Assembly: GCA_046705265.1 (NCBI GenBank)
Contig: JBJKQL010000053.1
Coordinates: forward strand, 1 to 62,505
Direction of reading: 5' to 3'
Source: JAJYTL01 sp046705265
GTDB lineage: Bacteria > Pseudomonadota > Alphaproteobacteria > Ferrovibrionales > Ferrovibrionaceae
Length of the DNA stretch: 62,505 nt
Shown here: positions 33,225 through 43,400 of the stretch, in pieces
Layout: each line of letters begins with the position of its first letter
Position numbering within the stretch: position 1 is the stretch's first letter
Notes under the pieces: model-generated
The model's input: only the letters and a program-made list of their open reading frames with translations
The model's database searches: none
What the model was told of the DNA's origin: nothing
Made by a program: the position numbers and the translations under genes

Positions 33225-34583
33225 ATGACGACGACGATCGAAGGAGTGGCCACGGGGGCGCGCCTCGACCGGCTGCCCATATCTTCCTTCCATTACCGGA
33301 TATTCTGGCTCATCGCTGCGGGAATGTTTTTTGACGGCTATGATCTCTATGTCGCGGCGGCGGTACTCGGCGCCACCTTCCATAGCCACTTCTCAACGCT
33401 CGCGCAAAACGCCGAGTTTGTATCGCTGACCTTCGTCGGCATGACGCTTGGTTCGCTGGCCGCCGGCTTCCTTGGCGACCGCTTTGGCCGGCGCTTTACC
33501 TATCAATTCAACCTAATGATCTTCGGGCTTGCTTCGCTTGCGGCGGCCTTCGCGCCCAGCATGGACATACTAGACGGTCTCCGTTTCATCATGGGCTTTG
33601 GCCTTGGCGCTGAAATTGTCGTCGGCTATGGCACCATGACGGAATTCGTACCGCCAAGATCACGCGGCCGGTGGCTTGCGTTCATGGCGTTTGTAGTGGT
33701 TGCGGGCCTCCCCGTCGTGATGATCCTGGCCAACCTGATCGTGCCTCATTTCGGCTGGCGGCCAATGTTCATCTTCGCCGGCGTCGGCGCACTCATTGTG
33801 TGGTACCTTCGCAAACGGCTGCCGGAATCACCTCGCTGGCTCGAAGCCAACGGCCGACAGGCGGAAGCCGAAGCGCTGATGCAAGCGATCGAAGACGAGG
33901 TCTCCGGCGGCAAGCCATTGCCGGCACCGGTGCCGGCTCAGCCAGTACCGAGCTGGGATCTGGCATCGCTCGCGAGCCGCACCTTGTTGCCACGCATGAT
34001 TGTGGGTTCGGTCGTGCTGATCACGGTCAATACGCTGATCTTCGGCTTCGTCGTCTGGCTTCCAACATTCTTCGTGCATCAGGGCATGAGCGTCACAAAG
34101 TCACTCACCTATACCTTGATCATCGCTCTGGGCTCGCCCTTTGGCTGCGCGCTTGGTGCTATCGCGGCAGACCGGCTGGGGCGCAAGCCGACGATCATCG
34201 GCGCCTCCATCCTAACCATCTTCTGCGGTTATATCTATGCTGTCGCGACGACGCCCGAGGTCCTGCTGACGGCAGGATTCTTCCTAATCATCGGCGTCTA
34301 TATTCTCACCGCAATGATCTATGGTGTCTACACCTCGGAAATTTTTCCTACCGAGGTACGGCTTCGCGCCAACGGGATTTGCAACATGATTGGCCGCGGG
34401 GTTACCGTCGTCACGCCATTTATTGTGATCTCGCTATTCAAAAGCCATGGTGTGGCCGGTGTTCTTGGCCTGGTCATCGGACTGCTTCTGTTGCAGATCG
34501 TCGTGGTTGCCTTCTTAGGGATTGAACCGGCGCAGCGCCGCCTTGAAGACCTGGAGACCGTCGCAGGAACATCCACCGCCTAG
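33225..34583 (+). CDS. MFS transporter (aromatic acid:H+ symporter-like)
   Basis: The 452-residue protein has about 12 membrane segments. MFFDGYDLYVAAAVLG in the first helix, GFLGDRFGRRFTYQ between helices 2 and 3, PESPRWLEANGR in the central loop and AADRLGRKPTIIG are seen in sugar- and aromatic-acid-type MFS symporters. Substrate not deducible; an aromatic or heterocyclic acid would fit the adjacent molybdenum hydroxylase. GGGAGCGAAACCG precedes the ATG. A good terminator follows the stop. Confidence 0.88.
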   Translation: MTTTIEGVATGARLDRLPISSFHYRIFWLIAAGMFFDGYDLYVAAAVLGATFHSHFSTLAQNAEFVSLTFVGMTLGSLAAGFLGDRFGRRFTYQFNLMIFGLASLAAAFAPSMDILDGLRFIMGFGLGAEIVVGYGTMTEFVPPRSRGRWLAFMAFVVVAGLPVVMILANLIVPHFGWRPMFIFAGVGALIVWYLRKRLPESPRWLEANGRQAEAEALMQAIEDEVSGGKPLPAPVPAQPVPSWDLASLASRTLLPRMIVGSVVLITVNTLIFGFVVWLPTFFVHQGMSVTKSLTYTLIIALGSPFGCALGAIAADRLGRKPTIIGASILTIFCGYIYAVATTPEVLLTAGFFLIIGVYILTAMIYGVYTSEIFPTEVRLRANGICNMIGRGVTVVTPFIVISLFKSHGVAGVLGLVIGLLLLQIVVVAFLGIEPAQRRLEDLETVAGTSTA

Positions 34584-34602
34584 CTGGCCGCGAGCCTTTG
34601 GC

Positions 34603-34650
34603 GGGCGTCCGGTGCGGATGTCCTCCGAACCGCGACGCCCGATCCTTTTT
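34603..34650 (+). terminator. Factor-independent terminator after MFS gene
   Basis: GGGCGTC-CGGT (34603-34613) pairs with ACCG-c-GACGCCC (34629-34640), with an inner CGGA/TCCG stem (34615-34618 with 34624-34627) and a 5-base loop. GATCC and then TTTTT (34646-34650) follow. It is about 20 bases past the MFS stop. Confidence 0.78.
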
Positions 34651-34743
34651 GTGCTAACGGATTTCCGGTGAAGCCGAAAGGTCGAGGCCACTGCGCATTA
34701 CAACCGAAGACCTCGGTCCACCCGTAAGCGCAAGGAGGGGGTG

Positions 34744-35463
34744 ATGACGAAGAACGATAACGAGAAGACGACGGGCCGCCAAGGCACCTGCGCCATCTCG
34801 GGCCAGAAACGGCCGCGTCGCGACCTAGTGGCGATCGACGCGCTGCGGCCGGGCCTGGCCGAACGCATCCGCAAGGATTTTCCCGACCTCGGGCCCGATG
34901 CCCTCATCTCCCGGAGCGAACTTAGCCGCTATCGGCAGCTCTATGTCGAGGAGAGCCTGAAGGCTGAGCATGGCGATATCTCGGAGCTTGAGCAACAAGT
35001 GGCGGAGAGCATCGCTCGCGCCGATACCCTCGCCGACAATATCGAGGAAAGTTACGAAGAAAAACGCACCCTCGGCCAAGTCGCTGCAGACAAGGTGGCA
35101 ACTTTCGGCGGCAGCTGGGCCTTTATCATCTGGTTCATGCTGGTCATGGCGGCCTGGATGGCGGTCAACGTCGTCCTTACCGCCAGACATGCCTTCGACC
35201 CCTACCCATTCATTCTGCTCAACCTTGTGCTCTCCACCCTTGCGGCAATCCAGGCACCGATCATCATGATGAGCCAAAAACGCCAAGAGCAGAAAGATCG
35301 ACTCCGCTCGCTCAATGACTATCAGGTCAACTTAAAGGCCGAGATCGAGATCCGGGCATTGCATGAAAAGATCGACTACCTCCTAATCAAACAATGGCAA
35401 CGCATGGCCGAAATTCAGGAAATGCAGCTTGAAATCATGCAGGAGCGACAGGACAAACACTAG
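34744..35463 (+). CDS. DUF1003-family inner membrane protein
   Basis: The 239-residue protein has a short N-terminal region, a helical segment, and two membrane helices in the DUF1003 core (FGGSWAFIIWFMLVMAAWMAVNVV, then FDPYPFILLNLVLSTLAAIQAPIIMMSQ-type sequence), followed by a charged C-terminal coiled coil (KRQEQKDRLRSL and onward). DUF1003 proteins are of unknown function; some relatives are cyanobacterial or actinobacterial membrane proteins. AAGGAGG lies upstream. A GTG three bases earlier could also start it. Confidence 0.9.
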   Translation: MTKNDNEKTTGRQGTCAISGQKRPRRDLVAIDALRPGLAERIRKDFPDLGPDALISRSELSRYRQLYVEESLKAEHGDISELEQQVAESIARADTLADNIEESYEEKRTLGQVAADKVATFGGSWAFIIWFMLVMAAWMAVNVVLTARHAFDPYPFILLNLVLSTLAAIQAPIIMMSQKRQEQKDRLRSLNDYQVNLKAEIEIRALHEKIDYLLIKQWQRMAEIQEMQLEIMQERQDKH

Positions 35464-35482
35464 ACGGAAGCGATCGATAAGA

Positions 35483-36726
35483 TCAGGGGACCGGTTTTCC
35501 TTCGCTCTTGCGCCAGCGCGCCATCAAGCGATTGGACGGCAATTTTTCGTCAAGAAGTTTCTTTGCCTGATCGCGTCCAACCACCGGCAGGCGCCCCGGA
35601 TCGAGCACGCCGATCTGCACCAGAACCGAGGCCTGATCCCAATAGATATGCTCATGATAGAGCTTCGGTCCGCGGGAATTAACGATCGCGATCAGCGGCA
35701 CCTCGACGTATTTCCCGGTCGGCGCGATTCCCGGCAGCATCCAGTCGATTTCCGTGTCATGGGTAAAGCAAAACAGCATCTCGTCGACCACCCGATCGGC
35801 ACCGACCGTGCGGCTTAGTGGCACAAGCCGAGTATCCTTCGGGCATTTCGGAATGAAGTGGTACTTATAAAAACGTGCGAGGCTGTCGCGCCCGACGCCG
35901 CCGGTCATAACGGGAATATGATTGACGTAGGGCTCCGCCACCATGGTCTTGATTGTCGCCGCGACATCGCGGGCGCCGAATTCGTAAAAGGTATGCATGT
36001 CCCAGAGCGCACTGAGATCGTAACGAGGCCCGAGCGTCCGACGAAGAACCGCGATGGTGCGGGAATGTGCCATCCATGCAGACGGCCGATCGTAGGTTGG
36101 GCGGTACGGATTGGCGAAGACGTGTCCGGCGCCTGAATAGACGTAGACTTCTACCTCCGGCCGCTTGGCGAAGACCTTTCGGATTTTCGCAATTACGTTC
36201 GGCGGCGTCCAGGTGTCTACCTCGCCAAAGTGGAATAGAATGGGGCAGCCGATCTTCTTGGCCTCATCGAGCCGCTTCTCAATGCCGACACCATAATAAC
36301 TGATCGCGCAATCCACTTTGCATCGCGCGGCAACGAGATAGCTGAGCAGCCCGCCGAGGAAGTAGAGCCGATGACGCCTACACCAGCGGTCGCCCTGGGC
36401 ATGCCGCGGACCGCTTTTAGCGTCGCCGCGACGTCCCTGATGGCCTTGTCAATGTCGAACCGGCTGAAGTAGTCGAATGCCTTCTTCCGGTCCGCCTCAC
36501 CGAATCCGAGTTCAATGTGCGGTGCCAGACGCCAAAACAGATCCGGCACAACCACCACATAACCTTCTTCGGCAAAATGTTCGGCAACTTCCCGCATATG
36601 CGCGTTCACGCCGAAAATCTCCTGCATCAACAGCAAACCCGGCCCCTTGCCACCGGCCGGGCTCGCCATATAGGCGCGAAACTTGCTCCCATCCGAAGCT
36701 CTGATCGTGATCCACTTTCGAGCCAT
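35483..36726 (-). pseudogene. Dienelactone hydrolase family gene with frameshift, SnoaL-like C-terminus
   Basis: Translation begins at 36726 after AAAAGGGGGGAGGC and follows a dienelactone hydrolase (GKGPGLLLMQEIFGVNAHMREVA, GYVVVVPDLFWRLAP) to VGVIG at about 36382. The family motif then continues in another frame (YFLGGLLSYLVAARCK, then AISYYGVGIEKRL) to the stop at 35483. Two extra bases (TC), or one lost, at about 36375-36380 explain it; the total length of 1244 is two over a multiple of three. In the restored frame the nucleophile position appears as Phe where Cys is usual (TTC for TGC). The last about 150 residues form a SnoaL/NTF2-like domain. A sequencing error is an alternative. Confidence 0.75.
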
Positions 36727-37042
36727 GCCTCCCCCCTTTTGATCCGCGCCACCGACGCGGGCGCGTGGCGTGAAATTCGCGAGCTTCGCTAAATGTCTCC
36801 ATCATAGCGCGAGGCTCCGCTTGTAGCCCATATATCCGGCGAAACGGCACTGTAACCCCGTTGCACGGAAAATCAGCCCCGGTCTTGCCTGCTTCCCGCA
36901 TGCATGGTTTACTTAACCTGCTTGATTTCTTCCGTGTTGGAAGGCCCGTGCGGAGCGTTGGAGAAAGCCTTCGGCATCGGCACGGTATCGATTTGAACCA
37001 TGATAAAACCGAGGTGCGGTGCTCAGCCGCGCCGGGGGAACG
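36727..37042. other. 316-bp divergent intergenic region
   Basis: It lies between the dienelactone hydrolase pseudogene and the GlgE fusion gene, and should hold the promoter of the glgE-treS-glgB-glgX operon. CGCCAC (36747-36752) and GTGGCG (36765-36770) form a small inverted repeat near the hydrolase side. I see no clear promoter hexamers and no further gene. Confidence 0.4.
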
Positions 37043-40000
37043 ATGAGGCGAGGTCCGCGGATCTATAATCTTTTTCCGCTCTTAGTCGGTCCTGTCACAG
37101 CATGGGCCGAACATCTTGAGCGCATCGCCGAGATGGACTTCGACTGGCTATTCATAAACCCGTTTCACTATCCCGGCTTCTCAGGCAGCCTCTACGCCGT
37201 CAAGGACTATCGCCGGCTTAATCCTCTATTCCGAGGTGATTCGTCGAGGAATGACGACGAGCTCCTCGCCGCTTTCTTTGGCGAGGCCAAGAAACACGGC
37301 CTCGCCATCATGATGGATTTGGTGATCAACCACACGGCGAAGGATAGTGACCTTGCCGCACGCCATCCGCAGTGGTTTGCCCATGCCCCAGATGGCCGGT
37401 TGCGTTCACCGCAGGCAGTCGATCCCGAGGATCCGACCAAGGTCACGGTCTGGGGAGATCTCGCCGAAATCGATTATGTCAAGCGGCCGGAGCGCGAGGA
37501 AATCATCGCCTATTGGCAGGACATCGCCTGTCATTATGCCGAGCTTGGCGTCCGCGGGTTCCGTGGCGATGCTGCCTATAAGGTGCCGGCCTCCGTATGG
37601 CGCGAGATCATCGGCGCTGTGCGGGCCGTGCGCCCTGATGCGATTTTTTTCGCGGAGACACTCGGCTGCCGCCCTGACGAAGTAATGGCGCTTCGCGATG
37701 CTGGCTTCGATTTTATCTTCAACAGCTCGAAGTGGTGGGACTTCAAGGCACGGTGGCTGATCGAGCAATATGAAACCTACCGCCATATCGCACCATCGAT
37801 CGCCTTTCCCGAGAGCCACGACACCGCGCGTCTCGCGACCGAACTCGCTGAAGAAGGTATGACAGACCATCATGCGATTGAGGCGATCTATCGCCAACGT
37901 TATCTCTTCGCCGCCGTTTTCTCGACCGGAATTTTGATGCCGATGGGATATGAATTCGGCTTTCGCCGCCGTCTCGACGTGGTGCGAACCCGGCCCACCG
38001 ATTGGGAAGAGGCTCAGTTCGATTTGAGCAGCTTCATCGCGGAGACCAACCGCATGAAGGCCGCCTTGCCGCCGCTCAATGAAGAAGGTCGGCAAATATG
38101 GTCCACACCCGATGACGGCGACAGCCAGCCGCTCGCGCTGTTGCGCACGGGCGGTAAGGATGATTGGGCACTCGCGGTCGTCAATCCAGACGTCAAACGC
38201 CCCCATACGCTCGCGACCGACAAGCTGATCGCGCTTGGCGCGGCGCCTCCTGGGATTGAACGAACCCCGGAGAGCCCCCCAACGCGCCTCGTCCCCCACG
38301 CCCAGCTTCGTCTCGAGCCCTCGGAGCTGCGGATCTTCACCCATACGCCGGTCGTGGCAGCGGGATCGGCCGTAACGGAAGTCAGCGAACGGGAGACCGA
38401 AATCCGAACCGCTCGTATCGTCATACAGAACGTGGCGCCAGAACTCGATTGCGGCCGCTATGCGGTAAAGCGCGAAGTCGGCGATCTTCTTCTGGTCTCG
38501 GCCGAGGTCTTCCGCGAAGGACACGATAAGATCCGGGCTGTTCTCCGCCACCGGCGTGCCGACGAAGACTCTTGGCACGAAACGTCGATGGAACTGATCA
38601 ATGTCGGCCTCGATCTCTGGCAGGCCGGCCTGCGCCTCGAGGAGAACGCACGCTACCAGTACACCGTCGAGGCTTGGCCTGATGATTACGAATCCTGGCG
38701 AGACGAGATCGAGAAGAAGCAGGCGGCGAACCAGGTGATCACGCTGGAACTTGCCGAGGGCCGCGCAATCGTGGACGCCGCGATGGCACGCGCGAACGCA
38801 GTCGGAACGAAGCGCTTACGCCGGACACTCGATGATTTCGACCATGCAGAGACCGATGTGGAGCGCGTCGCGATACTGACCGCCCCAGCGGTCCGCACGC
38901 TCGTCGGACAGTTCCCGGATCGCAGCCGTGCCATCCGTTATGCCCATGTTCTCGAAGTCGTCGTTGATCGACCGAAGGCCCGTTTCGCCGCCTGGTACGA
39001 AATGTTTCCACGCTCGCAAGGCACCGACCCGACGCGGAGCGCAACTTTCTCAGATTGCATTACGCGACTCGAGGACATTCAGTCGATGGGCTTCGACGTC
39101 GTCTATCTGGTGCCCATCCATCCCATTGGCCGCACTCATCGCAAAGGCCCGAATAACACGCTGAACGCGCGGGATACCGATCCCGGCAGCCCCTACGCCA
39201 TCGGCGCCGCCGAAGGCGGTCATGACAGTATCCATCCGGATCTTGGCACGATTGAAGAATTTCGCCGCTTCGTCGACGCCACAAAGGTCCGTGGCATGGA
39301 AGTCGCGATGGATCTTGCCGTGCAGTGCGCGCCAGACCATCCCTGGCTCACGACACACCCGGATTGGTTTCAGTACCGTCCCGATGGATCAATCAAACAT
39401 GCGGAAAACCCGCCAAAGAAGTACCAGGATATCGTCAACCTCAATTTCGACGGCACACATCGTGACGCCTTGTGGCGTGCTTTTCGCGACGTTGTGCTAT
39501 TCTGGATCGAACAAGGCGTCCACATCTTCCGCGTCGACAACCCACACACCAAACCCTTCCCGTTCTGGGAATGGCTGATCCGCGACATTCAGCACCGCCA
39601 CCCGGAGACGATCTTCCTCGCCGAGGCCTTTACCCGCCCGACCGTGTTAAAGATGTTGGCGAAGATTGGCTTCAGCCAGTCCTATACTTATTTCACTTGG
39701 CGCAACTTCAAAGGTGAACTGACTGAATATCTGACCGAACTCACGAACAGCGACGCTGCGGAATATCTCCGTCCAAATTTCTTCACCAACACCCCCGACA
39801 TTCTGCCGCCCTTCCTGCAGACTGGCGGGCGGCCCGCATTCATGATCAGGCTGGTTCTGGCGGCTACCCTCTCGAGCGTTTATGGCATCTACAATGGCTT
39901 TGAGCTATGTGAAGCGACCGCGGTTCCCGGCACTGAAGAATATCGCGATTCGGAGAAATACCAATATAAGGTTTGGGATTGGGATCGGCCCGGCAATATC

Positions 40001-40393
40001 AAAACCTATGTCGCCGCCGTCAACCGCATCCGACGCGACAACGCCGCGCTGCATCATTTCAGGAATCTTGAATTCTATCATGCCGCCGATGACAACGTAA
40101 TGTTCTACGGAAAGCGGGCGCCGGAGAGCGACGGCTCGGCGCATGAAAGTCTGATTCTGATCGCCGTTAATCTCGATCCCTACGAAGCCCATGAAACGGA
40201 GATCGAGGTCCCGCTTGGTGAAATTGGCATCGCTCCTGATGCACCTTACGAAGTCGAGGAACTGCTTTCCGGGCGCCGTCATCTTTGGCGAGGACCCTAT
40301 CAGAAGCTTCGTCTCCACCCCGAAAATAATCCGGCGGCAATCCTTCGTCTCACGGCTGCGGAGCAGGTCGCCTATCGCGAACCTTGTTTTTGA
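37043..40393 (+). CDS. glgE: GH13 domain - GlgE maltosyltransferase fusion
   Basis: A 1116-residue protein. Residues about 1-430 form a separate GH13 alpha-amylase-type domain with catalytic residues in place: D176 (GVRGFRGDAAYK), E205 (FFAETLG) and D260 (FPESHDTAR). Residues about 455-1116 match GlgE, alpha-1,4-glucan:maltose-1-phosphate maltosyltransferase, which adds maltosyl units to glucan: an N-terminal beta domain (IVIQNVAPELDCGRYAVKRE), VYLVPIHPIGRTHRKG, nucleophile about D832 (IFRVDNPHTKPFPFW) and acid about E861 (FLAEAFTRP). Typical GlgE is about 650-700 residues. The ATG at 37043 follows GGGGGAACG. treS starts 10 bases after the stop. Confidence 0.93.
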   Translation: MRRGPRIYNLFPLLVGPVTAWAEHLERIAEMDFDWLFINPFHYPGFSGSLYAVKDYRRLNPLFRGDSSRNDDELLAAFFGEAKKHGLAIMMDLVINHTAKDSDLAARHPQWFAHAPDGRLRSPQAVDPEDPTKVTVWGDLAEIDYVKRPEREEIIAYWQDIACHYAELGVRGFRGDAAYKVPASVWREIIGAVRAVRPDAIFFAETLGCRPDEVMALRDAGFDFIFNSSKWWDFKARWLIEQYETYRHIAPSIAFPESHDTARLATELAEEGMTDHHAIEAIYRQRYLFAAVFSTGILMPMGYEFGFRRRLDVVRTRPTDWEEAQFDLSSFIAETNRMKAALPPLNEEGRQIWSTPDDGDSQPLALLRTGGKDDWALAVVNPDVKRPHTLATDKLIALGAAPPGIERTPESPPTRLVPHAQLRLEPSELRIFTHTPVVAAGSAVTEVSERETEIRTARIVIQNVAPELDCGRYAVKREVGDLLLVSAEVFREGHDKIRAVLRHRRADEDSWHETSMELINVGLDLWQAGLRLEENARYQYTVEAWPDDYESWRDEIEKKQAANQVITLELAEGRAIVDAAMARANAVGTKRLRRTLDDFDHAETDVERVAILTAPAVRTLVGQFPDRSRAIRYAHVLEVVVDRPKARFAAWYEMFPRSQGTDPTRSATFSDCITRLEDIQSMGFDVVYLVPIHPIGRTHRKGPNNTLNARDTDPGSPYAIGAAEGGHDSIHPDLGTIEEFRRFVDATKVRGMEVAMDLAVQCAPDHPWLTTHPDWFQYRPDGSIKHAENPPKKYQDIVNLNFDGTHRDALWRAFRDVVLFWIEQGVHIFRVDNPHTKPFPFWEWLIRDIQHRHPETIFLAEAFTRPTVLKMLAKIGFSQSYTYFTWRNFKGELTEYLTELTNSDAAEYLRPNFFTNTPDILPPFLQTGGRPAFMIRLVLAATLSSVYGIYNGFELCEATAVPGTEEYRDSEKYQYKVWDWDRPGNIKTYVAAVNRIRRDNAALHHFRNLEFYHAADDNVMFYGKRAPESDGSAHESLILIAVNLDPYEAHETEIEVPLGEIGIAPDAPYEVEELLSGRRHLWRGPYQKLRLHPENNPAAILRLTAAEQVAYREPCF

Positions 40394-40403
40394 GCGCTTC
40401 TCT

Positions 40404-43400
40404 ATGACCGACTCGCCTCTTCCCCAACGCGCAACGGAAGCACCCAAAACGGAATCGCCGACGGCAGTGGCAACGCCAGCTACCACGCCCTGGTACGTCG
40501 ACGCTGTTATTTACGAAGTACACGTCAAGGCCTTCTACGACGCCAATAACGACGGGATCGGCGATTTCGCCGGCTTGTTGCAGAAACTCGATTACCTTCA
40601 GGATCTCGGCATCACTGCGATCTGGCTGTTGCCCTTCTACCCCTCGCCGCTCCGCGACGACGGCTACGACATCTCCGATTATCGGAGCGTGCATCCGAGC
40701 TACGGGACAACGCGGGACTTCCGTGCCTTCGTCCGCGAGGCTCACCGCCGCGGTCTTCGCGTCATCACGGAGCTTGTGATCAACCACACCTCCGATCAGC
40801 ACGCTTGGTTCAAGCGCGCGCGTACCGCCAAACCAGGCTCGGCATTGCGCGACTTCTACGTCTGGAGCGATACCGACCAGAAATACTTGGACACCCGTGT
40901 CATCTTTGTCGACGCGGAGAAATCCAACTGGTCATGGGATCCTGAAGCGCATGCCTATTTCTGGCATCGCTTCTATTCCCACCAGCCCGACCTTAACTAC
41001 GACAACCCACGTGTGTTGAAGACGATGCTCTCGGTAATGAAGTACTGGCTCGACATCGGAGTCGATGGCCTCCGGCTCGATGCCATTCCCTATCTCGCCG
41101 AACGGGATGGCACGACGAGCGAGAACCTTCCCGAGACGCACCACATCGTACGTCAGATTCGCGCCCACCTTGACGCTCACTATTCCGACCGCATGCTGCT
41201 CGCCGAGGCCAACCAGTGGCCGGAAGATGTGCGCCCCTATTTCGGCGACGGCGATGAGTGCCACATGGCCTACCATTTCCCTCTAATGCCGCGGATTTAC
41301 ATGGCTTTGGCGCAAGAGGACCGCCATCCCATCACCGACATCATGCGTCAAACGCCCGACCTCCCAACGGGCTGTCAATGGGCAATCTTTCTTCGCAACC
41401 ACGACGAATTGACGCTTGAGATGGTGACTGACCGGGAGCGCGACTATCTCTGGCGCTATTATGCCTCCGATGCCCGAGCGAGACTGAACCTCGGCATTCG
41501 CCGCCGGCTCGCACCACTGTTGGAGAATGACCGACGCAAGATCGAACTCCTGAATAGCCTTTTGTTCTCAATGCCAGGCACGCCGATCATCTATTATGGC
41601 GACGAGATCGGCATGGGTGATAATATCTTCCTCGGCGATCGCGATGGCGTACGTACGCCGATGCAATGGGGACCGGATCGCAATGCCGGCTTCTCGCGGG
41701 CCGATCCACAGCAGCTTTTCCTTCCACCGATCACCGACCCGGTCTACGGCTTTGAAGCGGTTAACGTGGAGGCGCAGAATCGCAGCCCGGCTTCACTTCT
41801 CAATTGGATGAAACGGCTAATTGCCGTGCGCAAAGCCCACCCCGCTTTCGCCCACGGTCGCATGACCTTTCTGTACCCCGGCAATAGGAAAGTTCTCGCC
41901 CATGTGCGCGAGGCCGGCGATGACACAGTGCTGTGCGTCGCCAACTTGTCGCGCGCCTCGCAGCCGGTAGAGCTGGACCTCTCTGAATACCATGGCCGCA
42001 TTCCTGTCGAGCTTTTAGGACGGAGCGTGTTTCCGCCGATTGGTGATTTGCCGTATTTCATCACCCTTCCGGGTCACGGCTTCTACTGGTTTCTGCTCAC
42101 CGACGAAGCAACCGCGCCGAGTTGGCATGAATCCCATTCGGCGCCGGCACCGGATCTGACAACGTTAGTGCTCCCGCAGGGATGGGCCAGTCTTATATCG
42201 GAAACGAGCGAGCCACGCCGGTGGTTGGAAGACCGCGTGCTGCCAAGCTATATCGGCGAGCGTCGGTGGTTCGGCGGCAAGGACGACACCATTACCAAGG
42301 CATCCCTTATTCCGCTCGCTGAATTCCCGGAGGGATCAGATGGCACGCTCTGGGCCGAGGTGATGGTAAGCTCGGAAAGCAATGGCGATTCCCGCCGCTA
42401 TGCGCTGCCGCTCTGCATTCGGTGGGGCGACCGAGGAGAAGAATTGGTCAACCTCTCGGCGAACCAAGTCATCGCCAGCGTGCGGCGCGGACCGCGGCCT
42501 GGTCTCTTGCTGGATGCGACGGCTTCGGATGATTTCATCCACGAAGTCGTGCACGCAATCCGCGAACGGCGCGAGATTCCGAGCCACGGCGGCCGCCTCG
42601 TCTTCGCATCAACGGGGGCGTTTCCTGAATCGCTCAATACTGCCGACCTTGCCGTCCGACGCCAGACACGGGAACAAAGCAATACCTCTGTTTGGCTTGA
42701 CGACGTGATGATGCTGAAATTCTATCGCTATCTTCAGGCCGGGGTTCATCCCGAAATCGAGATCGGTCGCCATCTCACCGAAGTAGCAGGTTTTACCGCA
42801 ACCCCCGCTGTCTACGGCTCAGTCTCGTATGTCAAACCAGATGGCAGTTCGACGGCCCTGATGCTTCTCGTCGCCAATGTTCAAAACCAGGGGGACGCCT
42901 GGACCATGACCCTCGAATATCTGAAGCGGTTCTTCGAGGAGGCCGACCTCCTACCCGAGCATGCGCTCGGTGACATTGGCGAGCGTCACGCGGCCTTTCT
43001 CTCCCGCATCATCGTCCTCGGGCGGCGCACAGCCGAGATGCACCGCGCTCTCTCAATACCGACTAAGAACCCAGACCTCGCGCCGAAACCTATACAACCA
43101 CGCGACCTCGCGTCTTGGCAGCGGCAGATCCAGCGCCAAGCGCGGCAGGCCTTTGCCGCGCTGCGGCGGATGCGCGGCCGGCTTCGGCCTGAAGACCGCA
43201 ACTTAGTGGCTCGTCTGTTGCGGAGCCGAGGCACGCTCGCCGCACGAATAGAGGCGGAAATTCCGGACATCGCTGCCGTGACGAAGATCCGGTGCCATGG
43301 TGATCTGCATCTCGGTCAAGTACTGGTGACCAAGGACGATTTCGTCCTCATCGATTTCGAGGGTGAACCAGCGCGACCGCTGAACGAGCGGCGTGCCAAA

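Noticed and set aside
34744..35463. Magnesium/cobalt transport or channel role for the two-helix membrane protein
   Set aside because: Sequence matches the DUF1003 pattern, for which I know no proven function; no transporter motif is visible.
37406..38578. 390-codon minus-strand open frame inside the GlgE fusion gene
   Set aside because: Antisense shadow of the GH13 domain; no ribosome site or family match.
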